Shown piece after piece: positions 52,412-61,438 of a DNA stretch of 64,000 bases (position 1 is the stretch's first letter; each line of letters opens with the position of its first letter). A model generated the notes under the pieces. That model was not told where the DNA came from and searched no databases. It saw nothing but the letters and a program-made list of their open reading frames with translations. The position numbers were made by a program, and so were the translations under genes. Source of the DNA: Gilvimarinus sp. DA14 (GTDB taxonomy: Bacteria > Pseudomonadota > Gammaproteobacteria > Pseudomonadales > Cellvibrionaceae); the NCBI RefSeq assembly GCF_024204685.1, contig NZ_CP100350.1, forward strand, positions 1,583,501 through 1,647,500. Direction: 5' to 3'.

Positions 52412-54075
52412 GACTTATCTCCTTCGGCAAACTGACCCAGGGCCTGGTAATGACGGTAGAGGCCGTCGTACACCTTGGCCGCCTCGCCGTTGGGCTCATA
52501 GGTTTTACATACTTTCGAGCCCATCACTTTTTGCGCACTGGCTACATCGGGGTGAGCGCCGCCGACGGTCGCCGCGAAGATGGCAGCGCCCAGAGCGCAG
52601 CTTTGGTCACTGTCCAATACATCGATGGGACAGTTCCAGACATCTGCACAAGTTTGCATGACAAAATCGGATTTTTTCGAGATGCCGCCAATGGCCACCA
52701 CACTCTCTACCGCCACGCCTTCTGCGCGAAAACGCTCGATAATAGCGCGAGCGCCGAAAGCGGTGGCCTCAACCAGCGCGCGAAAAACTTCGGCCGCCCC
52801 GCTGCCCATTTTCAGGCCTGATATAGCACCGGCCACGGTCTGATCGGCATCAGGGGTTCGACGACCATTAACCCAGTCCAGAGCCGTAACACCACTTTTA
52901 CCAGCGGGAATAGCTTGTGCCGCAGCGGACAATTCAATCAACGCCTTGTCGTCCAGTTCGGCCAGCAGCTTCTGTTTGCTAGCGTCATCAAGGACATCGG
53001 ATTGCTCGATAATGGCAACCGCTGGGCCGTTCACCAGCTTTTTAAACCAGGCGTAAAGATCACCAAAGGCCGACTGTCCTGCCTCCAGGCCAATCATGCC
53101 GGGAATCACAGAGCCATCCACCTGGCCGCAGATACCGCGCACACAGGTATCGCCAATGGCTTCGGCGCTGGCGATGGTGATATCGCAAGTCGAGGTACCC
53201 ATTACCTTGGTTAACACGCCGGGCTGAACATTGGCCGCAACCGCGCCCATATGGCAATCAAACGCCGAGAAACCCACCGGAATACCGGCCGGCAAGCCCA
53301 GCTTTTGCGCCCATTCGGCGGTCAGCTCGCCCACTTTCTGATCGGCGGTAAAAGTTTCTGTCGGCAGGCGCTCAACCAGACCATCGAGGATCGGGTCGAC
53401 ACCGGCGAAGAATTCGTTGGCCGGGAAGCCGCCCCAGCTCTCGTGCCACATGACTTTGTGGCCCGCGGCGCAGCGACTCATGCGGAAGGCATCCGGGTGG
53501 GTGGTGCCGGTTAAAACGGCCGTCATCCAATCGCAGTGTTCTACCCACATGTGCACGGCGTCTTTTACCGCGCTGTCAGCGCGCATCACGTGCAGCGCTT
53601 TCGACCAATACCACTCGGACGAGTAAATACCACCTTCGTATTTAAGGTAGTTGGGCTCGCTGCGGTTGGCAGCGGCGGTAAACTCGGCCGCCTCTTTCAC
53701 CGCAGTGTGATCCTTCCACAATACGAACATGGCATTGGGGTTTTCGGCAAACTCCGGCTTAAGCGCAAGCGCCACGCCGTCGTTGTCCACGGCCACGGGG
53801 GTGGAACCTGTGGTATCAAAACTGATGCCGACTACCGATTGAGCTGCGCCGTCTGGCGCCTGGCGCCACAGATCGGCGAGCACCTGTTCGAGGCTCTCGA
53901 GGTAGTCCAGCGGATGCTGACGAAACTGATCGGCAGCGGGCTCGCAGTACAAGCCCTTGGCCCAACGGGGGTAGTTCACCACGCTGGAGGCTACTTCTTC
54001 ACCGGTAGCGGTATTTACGAGCAGTGCTCTAACTGAATCGGACCCATAATCCAGGCCCAAGGCATAAGAAACCAT
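52408..54075 (-). CDS. araB: Ribulokinase
   Basis: A 555-residue FGGY kinase: ALGLDYGSDSVRALLVNTATGEEVA at the start, VVGISFDTTGSTPVAVD, GFSAFDCHMGAVAANVQPGVLTKVMGTSTCDI, and VESVVAIGGISKKSDFVMQTCADVWNCPI plus [15 protein letters not shown] near the end. It phosphorylates L-ribulose with ATP. First gene of the operon, directly behind a strong promoter. ATG 54075 (MVSYALGL) is chosen because the family begins here; nine more codons are open upstream. Confidence 0.96.
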   Translation of the reverse strand: MVSYALGLDYGSDSVRALLVNTATGEEVASSVVNYPRWAKGLYCEPAADQFRQHPLDYLESLEQVLADLWRQAPDGAAQSVVGISFDTTGSTPVAVDNDGVALALKPEFAENPNAMFVLWKDHTAVKEAAEFTAAANRSEPNYLKYEGGIYSSEWYWSKALHVMRADSAVKDAVHMWVEHCDWMTAVLTGTTHPDAFRMSRCAAGHKVMWHESWGGFPANEFFAGVDPILDGLVERLPTETFTADQKVGELTAEWAQKLGLPAGIPVGFSAFDCHMGAVAANVQPGVLTKVMGTSTCDITIASAEAIGDTCVRGICGQVDGSVIPGMIGLEAGQSAFGDLYAWFKKLVNGPAVAIIEQSDVLDDASKQKLLAELDDKALIELSAAAQAIPAGKSGVTALDWVNGRRTPDADQTVAGAISGLKMGSGAAEVFRALVEATAFGARAIIERFRAEGVAVESVVAIGGISKKSDFVMQTCADVWNCPIDVLDSDQSCALGAAIFAATVGGAHPDVASAQKVMGSKVCKTYEPNGEAAKVYDGLYRHYQALGQFAEGDKS

Positions 54076-54121
54076 AAGACAAAACCCTGATTGGCACCCC
54101 AAGAGAGGGGTACTTTTTATT

Positions 54122-54134
54122 TTGTATTATAATA
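54122..54134. promoter_or_regulatory. Putative arabinose-regulator operator before araB
   Basis: TTGTATTATAATA lies just downstream of the araB -10 hexamer and is repeated in reverse orientation between the divergent GH43 genes at 29475-29487. The extended 16-mer matches TTGTATTATAATACAA at 14 positions. The A/T-rich content means a chance match is possible, but two near-perfect copies at arabinose promoters make it credible. Confidence 0.55.
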
Positions 54135-54162
54135 TTATCCGAATAGATGCTTTCCTTGTCAA
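54134..54162 (-). promoter_or_regulatory. Strong sigma-70 promoter of araBDA
   Basis: On the minus strand TTGACA (54162-54157), a 17-bp spacer, and GATAAT (54139-54134). The putative operator overlaps the region just downstream, so a repressor would block the start. Confidence 0.75.
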
Positions 54163-54227
54163 ATATTTATTGGCCCTGACGGGCGAAACCCTGGTATACA
54201 CTCATACCATGATAATTAGGAAAGCGT

Positions 54228-54686
54228 ATGTCTGCCCGAACCGCTAAAGATGTCATGACCACCCAGGTACTCTGCGCCTATGAGGGCTGGGCCATCCAGA
54301 GGCTGGATCATTTTCTCAAGCGCCATGAACTGGCGCGCGTCCCCGTTATCGCTTCAGACCATCAGTTGGTAGGAAGCGTGAGCAGTGCAGACATTTACTG
54401 CTTGATGCAGATGGATGAAACCTATCGCGCCCAGATGGTAAATGATAACTTTCGCCGCAACACTGGTCACGACGTAGACAATCTGGACGAATTAACCCAG
54501 TGGACTCGCCGCGCCCACGTGTACTGCACCGTACACCAAATTATGCAGCCCGACGCACTGCAATTAGATGAAGGCGTCAGTATTGAGCTGGTACGCCAAA
54601 CCCTCAAACAGGCCAAGGCCAATGTGCTCTGGTTAACTCGCAACGGCCTTCTAAGCGGACAGATCAGCGCCCATCAGCTTTTATAA
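54228..54686 (+). CDS. CBS-domain pair protein
   Basis: A 152-residue protein made of two CBS motifs: AKDVMTTQVLCAYEGWAIQRLDHFLKRHELARVPVIASDHQLVGSVSSADI and the second around VHQIMQPDALQLDEGVSIELVRQTL. The pair usually binds adenine nucleotides and acts as an energy sensor. No enzyme domain is attached. It lies 52 bp before the RegB-like kinase gene, same strand, and divergent from araB. An imperfect site TGGTAT-6-ATACCA (54192-54209) is in its leader. Confidence 0.85.
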   Translation: MSARTAKDVMTTQVLCAYEGWAIQRLDHFLKRHELARVPVIASDHQLVGSVSSADIYCLMQMDETYRAQMVNDNFRRNTGHDVDNLDELTQWTRRAHVYCTVHQIMQPDALQLDEGVSIELVRQTLKQAKANVLWLTRNGLLSGQISAHQLL

Positions 54687-54738
54687 TGCGACTCTTTGTC
54701 GCAGGACCGCCCCGTACAATTGGGTATAATCAGCGGCC

Positions 54739-56016
54739 ATGAATACGCGAATTACAACCCTGAAAGCCCCATCCGGACACGTACGCCAACTGGTGTTGAT
54801 TCGCAGTTTGCTTATCGCGGCCCTGGCGATAGCCACTCTATGGGCCAACCAGCTTATTGAGCTGCCCCTGCAGCCTATTATTACCATTGTAGGGCTGTTA
54901 GCCGCGATCAACCTGCTCTCCCTACTGCGTTTAAAGTGGGATGTCCCGGTAGGAGGCGCAGAAATTACTGTTCAGCTGCTAATGGATATTCTGGCTGTAG
55001 CCGCTCTTGCTTACTATACCGGGGGCGCCGCCAACCCATTTTTGTCCTATATTCTGGTGCCAGTTTGTATCGCCGCGGCAGTACTACCGGGTATATACGC
55101 CTGGGGTTTAAGCTTGGTGGCGATCGGGCTCTATGGTGCTTTGCTGGTGTGGCACGAACCCTTGATACAGCTGGCGCCACCTTCGCACAGCCACCACCAT
55201 GAACCCAGTATCAATTCTCACCTGGTGGGTATGTGGCTTAATTTTGCCCTCAGTGCGGTACTTATCAGCTACTTTGTGGTCAAGATGGCCGCCGCGGTGC
55301 GCCAACAGCAAGACACCTTAAATGCCCGGCGTGAAGAAGATCTACGCGATGAACAGCTACTGGCGGTAGCCACCCAAGCGGCCGGCACCGCTCACGAGCT
55401 TGGCACGCCTTTATCAAGTATTAAGGTGCTGCTGGCGGATTTAGCACGCGAACCGGAAGTTCAAGAGTTGATCGGTGACGATCTGGCGTTATTGCGCAAC
55501 CAGGTCAACGAATGCGGTGAAATTTTAAAAAGATTACGCCAGCGCGCCGATATCGACCAACTCACCCACCCCCCAGTGATAGCGGCACGTGAGTACTGCA
55601 CTCAGCTAATCGACCGCTGGCAGTTACTTCGCCCCGACGCCCACGCCAACTTCAACGTGCACGAGTCGCTACAAAACCGACAGGTGAGGTTTCATCCCAC
55701 CATCGAGCAAGCCATTACTAATGTACTTAACAACGCAGCCGACGCCAGTACCAAGCCCTTGTATGTCTCGGTAGACACGGATAACGAGCAGCTGGTGTGG
55801 AAAATTACCGATCAAGGCGAAGGTTTCAGTGCCTCAGCCACCTCAATGCTCGGTAAGCGCCCTTTCACCACCAAACCCGACGGTCTCGGCATTGGGCTTT
55901 TTCTCACCCACGCCAGTATCCAGCGCTACGGCGGAACCGTGGAGATAGCCACGCCGGCCGAGGGCGGAACCGTTACAACCATTACATTGCCAATGGAGAC
56001 CGCCAGTGAGCAATAA
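54739..56016 (+). CDS. RegB/PrrB/RoxS-type sensor histidine kinase
   Basis: A 425-residue kinase with a six-helix N-terminal membrane part (to ~residue 185), the H-box ATQAAGTAHELGTPLSSIKVLLADL characteristic of RegB, and an ATPase domain with N-box NVLNNAADAS and GIGLFLTHASIQRYGG. RegB-type kinases report on respiratory redox state through the quinone pool. The usual redox Cys between helices and H-box is not evident here. The stop overlaps the RegA-like start by 11 nt. Confidence 0.92.
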   Translation: MNTRITTLKAPSGHVRQLVLIRSLLIAALAIATLWANQLIELPLQPIITIVGLLAAINLLSLLRLKWDVPVGGAEITVQLLMDILAVAALAYYTGGAANPFLSYILVPVCIAAAVLPGIYAWGLSLVAIGLYGALLVWHEPLIQLAPPSHSHHHEPSINSHLVGMWLNFALSAVLISYFVVKMAAAVRQQQDTLNARREEDLRDEQLLAVATQAAGTAHELGTPLSSIKVLLADLAREPEVQELIGDDLALLRNQVNECGEILKRLRQRADIDQLTHPPVIAAREYCTQLIDRWQLLRPDAHANFNVHESLQNRQVRFHPTIEQAITNVLNNAADASTKPLYVSVDTDNEQLVWKITDQGEGFSASATSMLGKRPFTTKPDGLGIGLFLTHASIQRYGGTVEIATPAEGGTVTTITLPMETASEQ

Positions 56017-56533
56017 AATTTTGATTGTCGATGACGACGTCACCTTTGGTGAAATTCTACAGCGCTCGTTGAAACGTCGCGGCTTTGAGGTTGCAGTTGC
56101 CTGCAATAGCTTCGAGGCGATGCAATTGCTCCAGCAAAATCTATTTGCTAAAGCGGTAGTCGACTTAAAAATCGGCAGTGAATCAGGGCTCGATGTAGTA
56201 AAAGAACTTTTGAACCATCAGAGGGATTTACAAATAGTGGTTCTTACTGGCTACTCCAGTATTGCCACTGCCGTGCAAGCGATTAAGGCTGGGGCGCAAA
56301 ACTATCTGTGTAAACCTGCCGATGCCGATGAAATTCTCGCTGCCTTCAACGAAACCGAGACAGACTGCGTGACGATTACGGCTCAGCCGCCTTCGGTCGA
56401 TCGGCTTGCCTGGGAGCATATACAAAAAGTGCTCAGCGCCCATGACGGCAATATCTCGGCCACCGCCAGAGCGCTAGGCATGCATCGCCGCACTTTACAG
56501 CGCAAGCTCAATAAAAGGCCGGTTAAACAGTAA
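56006..56533 (+). CDS. RegA/PrrA/RoxR-type response regulator
   Basis: A 175-residue regulator: receiver with acidic pocket DDD (~9-11), phosphoacceptor Asp in VVDLKIGSESGL (~52), Thr in VVLTGYSS, Lys in LCKPADADE, a linker and a Fis-type HTH (NISATARALGMHRRTLQRKLNKR). Partner of the upstream kinase. Start is GTG 56006, with GGAG 7 nt upstream inside the kinase gene. It would control respiratory and carbon genes by redox state. Confidence 0.92.
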   Translation: MSNKILIVDDDVTFGEILQRSLKRRGFEVAVACNSFEAMQLLQQNLFAKAVVDLKIGSESGLDVVKELLNHQRDLQIVVLTGYSSIATAVQAIKAGAQNYLCKPADADEILAAFNETETDCVTITAQPPSVDRLAWEHIQKVLSAHDGNISATARALGMHRRTLQRKLNKRPVKQ

Positions 56534-56537
56534 CGCC

Positions 56538-57941
56538 TTAGTGATTTACAGCAGTTGCAATACTGGGCCCGGTAACGGAGGCGAGATCTTCGAGAAAATG
56601 CCTTTGCCAAGCGTAAATATCCTGCTGCTCTAGTACATCCATCATTTTACGCCAACGATCAATCCGCTCATCCAAGGGCATTTTAAGCGCTTTGGCAATA
56701 CCACCGGTAATTCCGCTGACATCGTAAGGGTTAACCACCACGGCAGCGTCCAATTCATCCGCAGCACCCGCCATTTCCGATAGCACCAACACCCCAGGAT
56801 CGTCCGGGTTTTGCGCCGCCACATACTCTTTGGCCACCAGATTCATGCCGTCTTTTAGCGGGGTTACCAACCCCACATGGGCTAAACGATACATGGCAAG
56901 AATTGTTCGGCGACGAAAACCGCGGTTTAAGTAACGCAAAGGCATCCAGTCAAAATCCGCATAGGTGCCGATAATATGGCCCGCCTCGCGGTCAATACGC
57001 TTGGCCAAATCGCCGTAAGCCTGCACATCGCCACGCGAAGTCGGGGATATCTGCAGATACACTACCTCGCGCACAAACTCTTTATAGTGGCCTAGTAATT
57101 TGTCATAGGCCTGAAAGCGCTGTACCAAACCTTTGGAATAATCCAGCCTGTCCACACCAATAATTAATTGCCGGTCATTTAAGCTATTGTATAAACGCTT
57201 GAACTCTTCGGTGTTTTCACCCGCAGCGGCGGCTTTGGGCAGCGCCGAGGTTTCCACGCTGATCGGGTAGACCCGTGCGGTACAGTGACGATCTTCAAAA
57301 CGCAGGCGATCATTCTTAAGAATTTCTCCGCCCAAACCCTGCGCCACTCCCATACAAAATCCCATGTGGTCGGCTTCTGTTTGGAAACCAACCAAATCAT
57401 AATGCAACAGAGCCTTGAGGATTTTTTGGTAGCCGGGGACGGTGCGCAATAAATCCAGCGACGGGAAAGGCGTGTGTAGAAAAAAGCCAATGGGATTCTT
57501 CAAGCCGGCTTCGCGTAGCATTTTTCCCAAGGGAATAAGATGATAGTCATGAATCCATACTGTATCGCCAGGCTGAATAACTTTTAGCAACTCGTCGGCA
57601 AATTTTTTATTCGCCTGCAAATACCCGCTTAAGTCGGTATCACTGTATTGCATAAGCTCTGGGCGCTGATGAAACAACGGCCAAAGAACACTGTTGGCGT
57701 AGCCTTTATAATACTGGTTATATTCCGATTGCCGTAAGTTAATCGTTACATACTCAATATTGCCGCGAACCTCGTGCTTCGCCTCACTGGCTTTGTTGTC
57801 AACCTTGCCGCTCCAACCAAACCACACCCCACCGTCTTTCTCCATCGCGGCCATTACACCAACAGCCAAACCGCCTTCTGAGCCCTTGTTTGCACCGTCT
57901 GTTTTTGCCACACGGTTCGAGACCACAATCAATCGGCTCAT
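56538..57941 (-). CDS. otsA: Trehalose-6-phosphate synthase, GT20
   Basis: A 467-residue OtsA joining UDP-glucose and glucose 6-phosphate: RLIVVSNRVAK at the start, VWIHDYHLIPLGKMLREA, IGFFLHTPFP, LIIGVDRLDYSKGLVQRFQAYDKLL and RDGMNLVAKEYVAAQNPDD-like end. ATG 57941 overlaps the GH15 stop (ATGA) and has GGGAG 7 nt upstream; the ATG 15 nt earlier is inside GH15 coding sequence. Third gene of an otsB-GH15-otsA operon for the osmoprotectant trehalose. Confidence 0.94.
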   Translation of the reverse strand: MSRLIVVSNRVAKTDGANKGSEGGLAVGVMAAMEKDGGVWFGWSGKVDNKASEAKHEVRGNIEYVTINLRQSEYNQYYKGYANSVLWPLFHQRPELMQYSDTDLSGYLQANKKFADELLKVIQPGDTVWIHDYHLIPLGKMLREAGLKNPIGFFLHTPFPSLDLLRTVPGYQKILKALLHYDLVGFQTEADHMGFCMGVAQGLGGEILKNDRLRFEDRHCTARVYPISVETSALPKAAAAGENTEEFKRLYNSLNDRQLIIGVDRLDYSKGLVQRFQAYDKLLGHYKEFVREVVYLQISPTSRGDVQAYGDLAKRIDREAGHIIGTYADFDWMPLRYLNRGFRRRTILAMYRLAHVGLVTPLKDGMNLVAKEYVAAQNPDDPGVLVLSEMAGAADELDAAVVVNPYDVSGITGGIAKALKMPLDERIDRWRKMMDVLEQQDIYAWQRHFLEDLASVTGPSIATAVNH

Positions 57942-59734
57942 AGTTCGTGCTCCCATTTCTTACTCAAAATTCTTGCGCTGTTGATAATGCCCACCATTGA
58001 ATAGGTTTGCGGGAAGTTCCCCCACAGCTCACCCGTTGCAGGATCCAAGTCTTCCGACATCAACCCGAGGTGATTGCGTTTGTCCAGCAGGTCTTCAAAA
58101 AGCTCGCGCGCCTCTTCGGTGCGACCGGAAGCTGCGAGCGCATCGATATACCAGAAAGAACAAATGGTAAATGCGTTCTCCGGCATGCCGAAATCATCTT
58201 CCACTATATAGCGAAACAAGTAACGACTACCCTCTGGTTTTAGGCGGTTTTCAATCTCTGCAATCGTGCCGATAAAACGCGGGTCTTTTCCGTCGATATA
58301 CCCAAGTTCACACGCCAGTAAAAGACTGGCATCCATAGTGTCACCATCCCAGGTGGCGGTGTAGGCATTCAGTGTCTTGTTGAAACCTCTAGTTTCAATC
58401 GCCTCGCGAATTTTCGTAGAGGCATCAGACCAAAAATCGGCCTTGCCTTGCTCACCGAGCTTCGCGGCAATTTTTGCCAACCGACTGGTGGCCGCCCAAC
58501 ACATCATGCTGGAAAAGGTGTGTACGTGTTTAGAACCTCGTAGCTCCCACAATCCCGCATCAGGCTGGTTGTAGTAGGCTAGCGCTTTCTCACCCATTTT
58601 CTCCAACAAGGTAAACAGCTCGATATTACCGGGTCGGCGAATACGCTCGTCAAAAAACATCTGCGTAGCGGACAAGACAATCGCACCGTACACATCGTGT
58701 TGGATTTGTTCGGCTGCCTGGTTACCGATGCGCACAGGCCCCATTCCACGATAGCCAGACAAATCCTGAGCTATGCGCTCGGGCATCTCTTTTGTGCCAT
58801 TGATACAAAACACGGGTTGCAGGTGCTCTTCGTCCATTTGCGCGACAATATTTACAAGGTAATGTAAATATTGCTCCATCGTGCGGGTGGCCCCGAGGCG
58901 ATTTAATGCGTGTACTGTGAAGTAACTATCGCGCAGCCAGCAGAAACGATAATCCCAATTACGCTCGGTATCCCGGGCTTCGGGAATGGAGGTCGTCATC
59001 GCGGCGATAATCGCCCCCGTGTCTTCATAAGCACTCAGTTTAAGAGTGATAGCTGCGCGAATAACAGCATCCTGCCACTCGAACGGAATGGCCAGATAAC
59101 GGGACCACTCTAACCAATAGGACTCGGTTTCCACTAAAAAGCGTTCGCACAGTTGCTTAACCGGCTCAGTAATCGATGCATCATCGGCGAAAACCATGTA
59201 GTGCTCGGTGTCGAGAATAAACCAGGTTTCATCAACTATTGCGGTCACCGACATGCCAGTTGTCATGCGGTAAGCCATATCGCAACCCAGGTAACGGATG
59301 TGGTTGCTGCCCTGCACTTTGCGAAAGCCCTGAGTGCCGTCTTGACAGGCCGGACGCAGGCGAATTCTCATTTTCGGCGAACCAATGGGAACCAGCTTGC
59401 GGTTCAACATAACCGGCCGGTAGGTGCGGCCGTACTGCATAAAGCGGGGAATAAAATCGGTAATGACCACGCCGTTGCCGTGATCATCATAAAGTTTGGT
59501 GGTGAGAATCGCGGTGTTTTTTTCGTATGATTGCTCGCTGTGGCTAAAGTCTGCCAAATCAATCGCGAAAGTACCCGTTAAGGAGTCTGGGTTATCGGTT
59601 TTTAAAAGAGAGCAAAATACCGGTTCTGCGTCGAATCTAGGTAGACAGCTCCATACAATTTCTGCTTTTTTATCGACCAGTGCACCAATGGAACAATTAC
59701 CGATCAGTGCCAGCTCGAGATTGCGTTCTATCAT
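57938..59734 (-). CDS. GH15 glucoamylase/trehalase-like protein
   Basis: A 598-residue cytoplasmic GH15 family protein: N-terminal beta-sandwich (LALIGNCSIGALVDKKAEIVWSCLPRFDAEPVF) and a helical barrel with RNWDYRFCWLRDSYFTVHALNRLG (general acid region), YRGMGPVRIGNQAAEQIQHDVYG, and a late NFPQTYSMVGIINSAR. Members near otsA/otsB are trehalases or glucoamylases acting on trehalose or related glucosides. The 5' end overlaps otsB by 38 bp and the 3' end overlaps otsA by 4 nt, so all three are tightly coupled. Confidence 0.88.
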   Translation of the reverse strand: MIERNLELALIGNCSIGALVDKKAEIVWSCLPRFDAEPVFCSLLKTDNPDSLTGTFAIDLADFSHSEQSYEKNTAILTTKLYDDHGNGVVITDFIPRFMQYGRTYRPVMLNRKLVPIGSPKMRIRLRPACQDGTQGFRKVQGSNHIRYLGCDMAYRMTTGMSVTAIVDETWFILDTEHYMVFADDASITEPVKQLCERFLVETESYWLEWSRYLAIPFEWQDAVIRAAITLKLSAYEDTGAIIAAMTTSIPEARDTERNWDYRFCWLRDSYFTVHALNRLGATRTMEQYLHYLVNIVAQMDEEHLQPVFCINGTKEMPERIAQDLSGYRGMGPVRIGNQAAEQIQHDVYGAIVLSATQMFFDERIRRPGNIELFTLLEKMGEKALAYYNQPDAGLWELRGSKHVHTFSSMMCWAATSRLAKIAAKLGEQGKADFWSDASTKIREAIETRGFNKTLNAYTATWDGDTMDASLLLACELGYIDGKDPRFIGTIAEIENRLKPEGSRYLFRYIVEDDFGMPENAFTICSFWYIDALAASGRTEEARELFEDLLDKRNHLGLMSEDLDPATGELWGNFPQTYSMVGIINSARILSKKWEHEL

Positions 59735-60467
59735 TTACTTGCCTCAACTTATCCAGTTGTCCATGCAAAAATGCAAGAACCTCGCCAGTGTCGGAAAGTC
59801 TGCCAACGGCACAGCTGTCACCGCCGCCTACTTTCAATGAAACACCGCCGTGGGCATTGACCCAGGCGAATCCGTCCTCATCGGTTGTATCATCACCGAT
59901 ATATATAGGCGCACGCCCCTTAAAAGCCGGCATGCTCATAAATCGTGCAATCGCAAACCCTTTGTCCACACCGCAGGGCTGTATCTCCCGCACGCAGTTA
60001 CCCCGAATAACACGCATTTCTGCGCTATGGCTGAGTGCCAACTCTTGGTCGATGAAGTGATCAAGCCGATCTTTTAATTCGGGCTTAACTCGATAGTGGA
60101 TGGCAATTGCATGACCTTTATCCTCTGCAATCAGCGCGTACTTTTCTGCAAAACCCAGCAGGGCAGCTTTCGCCTCGACAAATTCGGGCGTTTGCAGCGA
60201 CATGTGTTGCACCTCGCCTCCCGCCACACACCACTCGGCGCCGTGACTACCGGCCATGGAAAGCGGCAGCTTTACGAGAGAGGAAAGCGATTGGATAGAG
60301 CGGCCCGAAACAAGCGCGAGCGCCCCATCGCTCAGCAGTGAAATATCAGAAAGCACATTGCTTAACGCTTCGGGCACCAGCACTGCCTCAGGATCTTCTG
60401 CAAAATCAACTAAGGTGCCGTCAAAATCTAGAAAAAAAGCGGGGTAATCAATATCGAATGTGGTCAT
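59697..60467 (-). CDS. otsB: Trehalose-6-phosphate phosphatase
   Basis: A 256-residue HAD-superfamily phosphatase: DFDGTLVDF (nucleophile Asp), ALVSGRSIQSL, GSHGAEW, and GDDTTDEDGFAWVNAHGG (acidic loop). It removes the phosphate from trehalose 6-phosphate. ATG 60467 (MTTFDIDYPAFFLDFDG) is chosen over an open frame to 60527 because it is the family start; no strong Shine-Dalgarno is visible (ACGAAGTAGAT upstream). Confidence 0.92.
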   Translation of the reverse strand: MTTFDIDYPAFFLDFDGTLVDFAEDPEAVLVPEALSNVLSDISLLSDGALALVSGRSIQSLSSLVKLPLSMAGSHGAEWCVAGGEVQHMSLQTPEFVEAKAALLGFAEKYALIAEDKGHAIAIHYRVKPELKDRLDHFIDQELALSHSAEMRVIRGNCVREIQPCGVDKGFAIARFMSMPAFKGRAPIYIGDDTTDEDGFAWVNAHGGVSLKVGGGDSCAVGRLSDTGEVLAFLHGQLDKLRQVNDRTQSRAGTDR

Positions 60468-60735
60468 ATCTACTTCGTTTGCAAAGTGCATAAGACATTT
60501 AGCGTATAACAGCGAGGGTGAAGACACAAATGGCAGATAAGGCGGATCGATATACGCAGTTCTGTTTACTTTTTTCTACCCGAAGCCGGTGGTCACAGGA
60601 AAGAGAAATGTCGAGAAACAACCGCTCACTTTTATAGAAGTCAATTGGCATAGCTTCGCTCGCCGAAGGGTGAAGCACAGGGATGTGCTGAATGACTTGG
60701 CACTTCGTGCGAGGTAGGGAAAGTAATCCAACGTA

Positions 60736-60856
60736 TTCTAAATAAAACACCCCACCTGGACTAATCGGCCGGGAGCCGATTAGCACAGCGCTAGCTGGTC
60801 GAAGGCCGAGCCCATGGAGGGGCGAGTGATTCCCAGGTGGGGTGTTTTATTTAGAA
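60736..60856. repeat. 121-bp palindromic element with 24-bp perfect inverted ends
   Basis: The arms 60736-60759 and 60833-60856 are exact reverse complements over 24 bp (containing AATAAAACACCCCACCTGG). Inside, 60761-60783 forms a perfect 9-bp hairpin (CTAATCGGC / GCCGATTAG, loop CGGGA). No flanking target duplication is evident, and no coding frame. A non-autonomous mobile element or a large RNA hairpin. Confidence 0.7.
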
Positions 60857-60879
60857 GATTGACCAATTTGTCTGGAACA

Positions 60880-61002
60880 ATTCATGAGCCCCCTCCCTGG
60901 GGCCCACCCTTCGGGCAGCTTCGCTGTGCTAATTTGCTCCAAGCAAATTAATGGGATAGCCGGAGGCTACCCGCAGGGTGAGCGCCGTGAACGGCGCTCA
61001 CC
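60880..61002. repeat. Cluster of short palindromes
   Basis: Several perfect small hairpins follow each other: AATTTGCT/AGCAAATT (around 60930-60950), GGGATAGCC paired with GGCTACCC (around 60953-60972) and GGTGAGCGCCGT / ACGGCGCTCACC (60977-61002, 12-bp stem with a GA loop). They resemble REP or palindromic-unit clusters. The rest of 60528-60735 and 61003-61102 shows no gene. Confidence 0.5.
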
Positions 61003-61102
61003 ACTATGACCGTAGGTTATCTACATGGATGTAGTGTATGCAGATAACGCAGGAGCGGTTATTTGTCATCGGCAAGCACCACCTAGCGTGGATAGTAACC
61101 CA

Positions 61103-61140
61103 AAAGAAAAACGCCCTGCAGGACTATCTACAGGGCGTTT
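61103..61140 (-). terminator. Rho-independent terminator of the rrn operon
   Basis: On the minus strand, stem AACGCCCTG / CAGGGCGTT with a 12-base loop followed by TTTC TTTT, 12 bp after the 5S 3' end. Confidence 0.9.
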
Positions 61141-61151
61141 AGATTAGAAGC

Positions 61152-61264
61152 TTGACGATGACCTACTCTCACATGGGGAAGCCCCACACTACCATCGGCG
61201 CTGAGTCGTTTCACTGCTGAGTTCGGGATGGGATCAGGTGGTTCCAACTCGCTATGATCGTCAA
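61152..61264 (-). rRNA. rrf: 5S ribosomal RNA
   Basis: On the minus strand the sequence carries the conserved 5S segments CCCGAACTCAG, GTGAAACG, GCGCCGATGGTAGTGTGGGG and CCCCATGTGAGAGTAGG, and ends TTGACGATC...GATCGTCAA-type pair that closes helix I. Ends are estimated within a few bases. Confidence 0.95.
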
Positions 61265-61438
61265 GCAAACAGGTATGGTTTGTTTTCGGTCTTATCGGCG
61301 TTTGCCGTGCCTAGTCACACAACCAAATAGGGCGATGAACAAAGATGTATGTTGTCTTGCTTAAGGACACTGTGTATCACTCTGCCTTTCGGCTCAGTCC
61401 GTCGATTGATCATGCAATCAATCAGTCGTTTCTGTTAT
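61265..61438 (-). other. 23S-5S spacer
   Basis: About 175 bp between the two rRNA genes; no tRNA is seen. It would be processed from the rrn precursor. Confidence 0.7.

Noticed and set aside
60499..60786. 95-codon minus-strand frame before otsB
   Set aside because: It runs across palindromic repeats, lacks recognisable domains and a ribosome site.
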